Below are positions 4,835 to 5,147 of a DNA stretch of 5,147 nucleotides, one piece after another. The stretch covers positions 1-5,147 of the forward strand of contig WGFS01000028.1 of NCBI GenBank assembly GCA_015492115.1, given 5' to 3'. The first letter of the stretch is position 1. Each line of letters starts with the position of its first letter. Under the pieces are notes generated by a model that saw only the letters and a program-made list of their open reading frames with translations, had not been told where the DNA came from and made no database searches. Source of the stretch: Aquificaceae bacterium. GTDB lineage: Bacteria; Aquificota; Aquificia; Aquificales; Aquificaceae. The position numbers were made by a program, and so were the translations under genes.

Positions 4835-5147
4835 ATGAAGTGGAGCACGCTGACAGCCCTTCGGGATACGCTTGCAGGATACACTCCCCTGAACGACTAC
4901 GCCTCCACAAACCTGAGTGGAGCTATCAACCACGTGATCGGGAACAAGCTCAGACAGAGACCGAGGGAGAGCGAGCACCCCTTCTTCGCGTACGTTCCGA
5001 GCACGGAGAACCTGAAGGAGCTCACGAACACAGAGTATGAGTCAAGGTCTCAGGTTTACATCATATACGGGATACACGAGAAAGACCTTGAGCTCGCAAC
5101 CCAGAAGGTTCTGGACATATCCGAACACATCAAGGAGTGTCTGAGGA
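4835..5147 (+). CDS. Probable tail terminator/completion protein, N-terminal part (cut by right edge)
   Basis: The frame opens with ATG 4835 and runs without a stop to the window end (104 codons). The N-terminus is helical (MKWSTLTALRDTLAGYTPLN), followed by an Arg-rich stretch (38-45) and then the pattern PFFAYVPSTENL (49-60). After that come ESRSQVYIIYGIHEKD (69-84) and a long helix (85-104). A short central strand, a Tyr/Val/Ile strand with 'E-rs-vyI-yg', then a helix with D at its centre is the layout of tail terminator proteins (lambda gpU / SPP1 gp17 / DUF3168-type), which cap the tail tube and join the neck. Position after the adaptor fits. GGGAG (4823-4827), 7 nt upstream, serves as SD within the end of the adaptor gene. 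The family call is tentative; reading the missing C-terminus would settle it. Confidence 0.55.
   Translation, partial: MKWSTLTALRDTLAGYTPLNDYASTNLSGAINHVIGNKLRQRPRESEHPFFAYVPSTENLKELTNTEYESRSQVYIIYGIHEKDLELATQKVLDISEHIKECLR

Noticed and set aside
4840..5040. Closed 66-codon + strand frame near the right edge
   Set aside because: The frame starting at ATG 4835 is open to the edge, has an SD and a protein-like pattern. The 4840 frame gives a low-complexity His/Glu/Arg-rich translation.
1..5147. CRISPR array, tRNA, integrase, attachment site, insertion sequence or defence system
   Set aside because: There are no regularly spaced repeats, no cloverleaf-like sequence noticed, no transposase or integrase motifs; the window is fully occupied by virion genes.

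Overview
The window is a densely packed, single-strand stretch of a tailed-phage (Caudoviricetes) structural module. It could be a free phage or a prophage; no host gene, integrase or attachment site is present to decide. Nine genes all read on the + strand. The first (portal) is cut by the left edge and the last (probable tail terminator) by the right edge. Base composition is roughly half GC. Codon choice leans strongly on AGG/AGA for Arg, ATA for Ile, and AAG/GAG for Lys/Glu. The proteins are rich in charged residues and nearly free of Cys. Together this resembles thermophilic Aquificales (Hydrogenobacter/Thermocrinis-like) and their hot-spring phages. That host assignment is an inference from style, not from a marker gene.

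Layout, left to right: portal (partial), MuF/SPP1 gp7-type minor head protein, a small basic protein resembling the DUF6582-type phage family, a coiled-coil scaffold, an SU10-like (DUF5309-type) major capsid protein, a small unknown protein, a Mu gpG / Phage_tail_S-type virion morphogenesis protein, a gp6-like head-tail adaptor, and a probable tail terminator/completion protein (partial). Most junctions are 4-20 bp overlaps or gaps of about 14-17 bp with strong AGGAGG-type Shine-Dalgarno (SD) sites. This points to one polycistronic transcript with translational coupling. The only larger gap is 57 bp (1846-1902), and no stretch over 300 bp lacks a gene.

How they work together: the portal forms the DNA-entry vertex, and the MuF protein rides on it inside the procapsid. 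The scaffold directs the capsid protein into an HK97-fold shell. The adaptor and downstream proteins close the vertex and join the tail. No prohead protease is visible between portal and capsid, so an SPP1-like assembly without proteolysis is plausible.

The most interesting non-coding signals lie inside or next to coding sequence. One is a terminator-like hairpin with a pyrimidine tail just after the small post-capsid gene, embedded in the next gene's first codons. Its 3' arm is also complementary to that gene's SD. A second is a hairpin overlapping the capsid gene's SD. There are also two junctions (MuF to small basic protein, adaptor to terminator) where consecutive genes share a reading frame across a single stop codon. 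I did not find a wholly new system. The window is a recognisable head-to-tail module with some unusual regulatory and ordering details.
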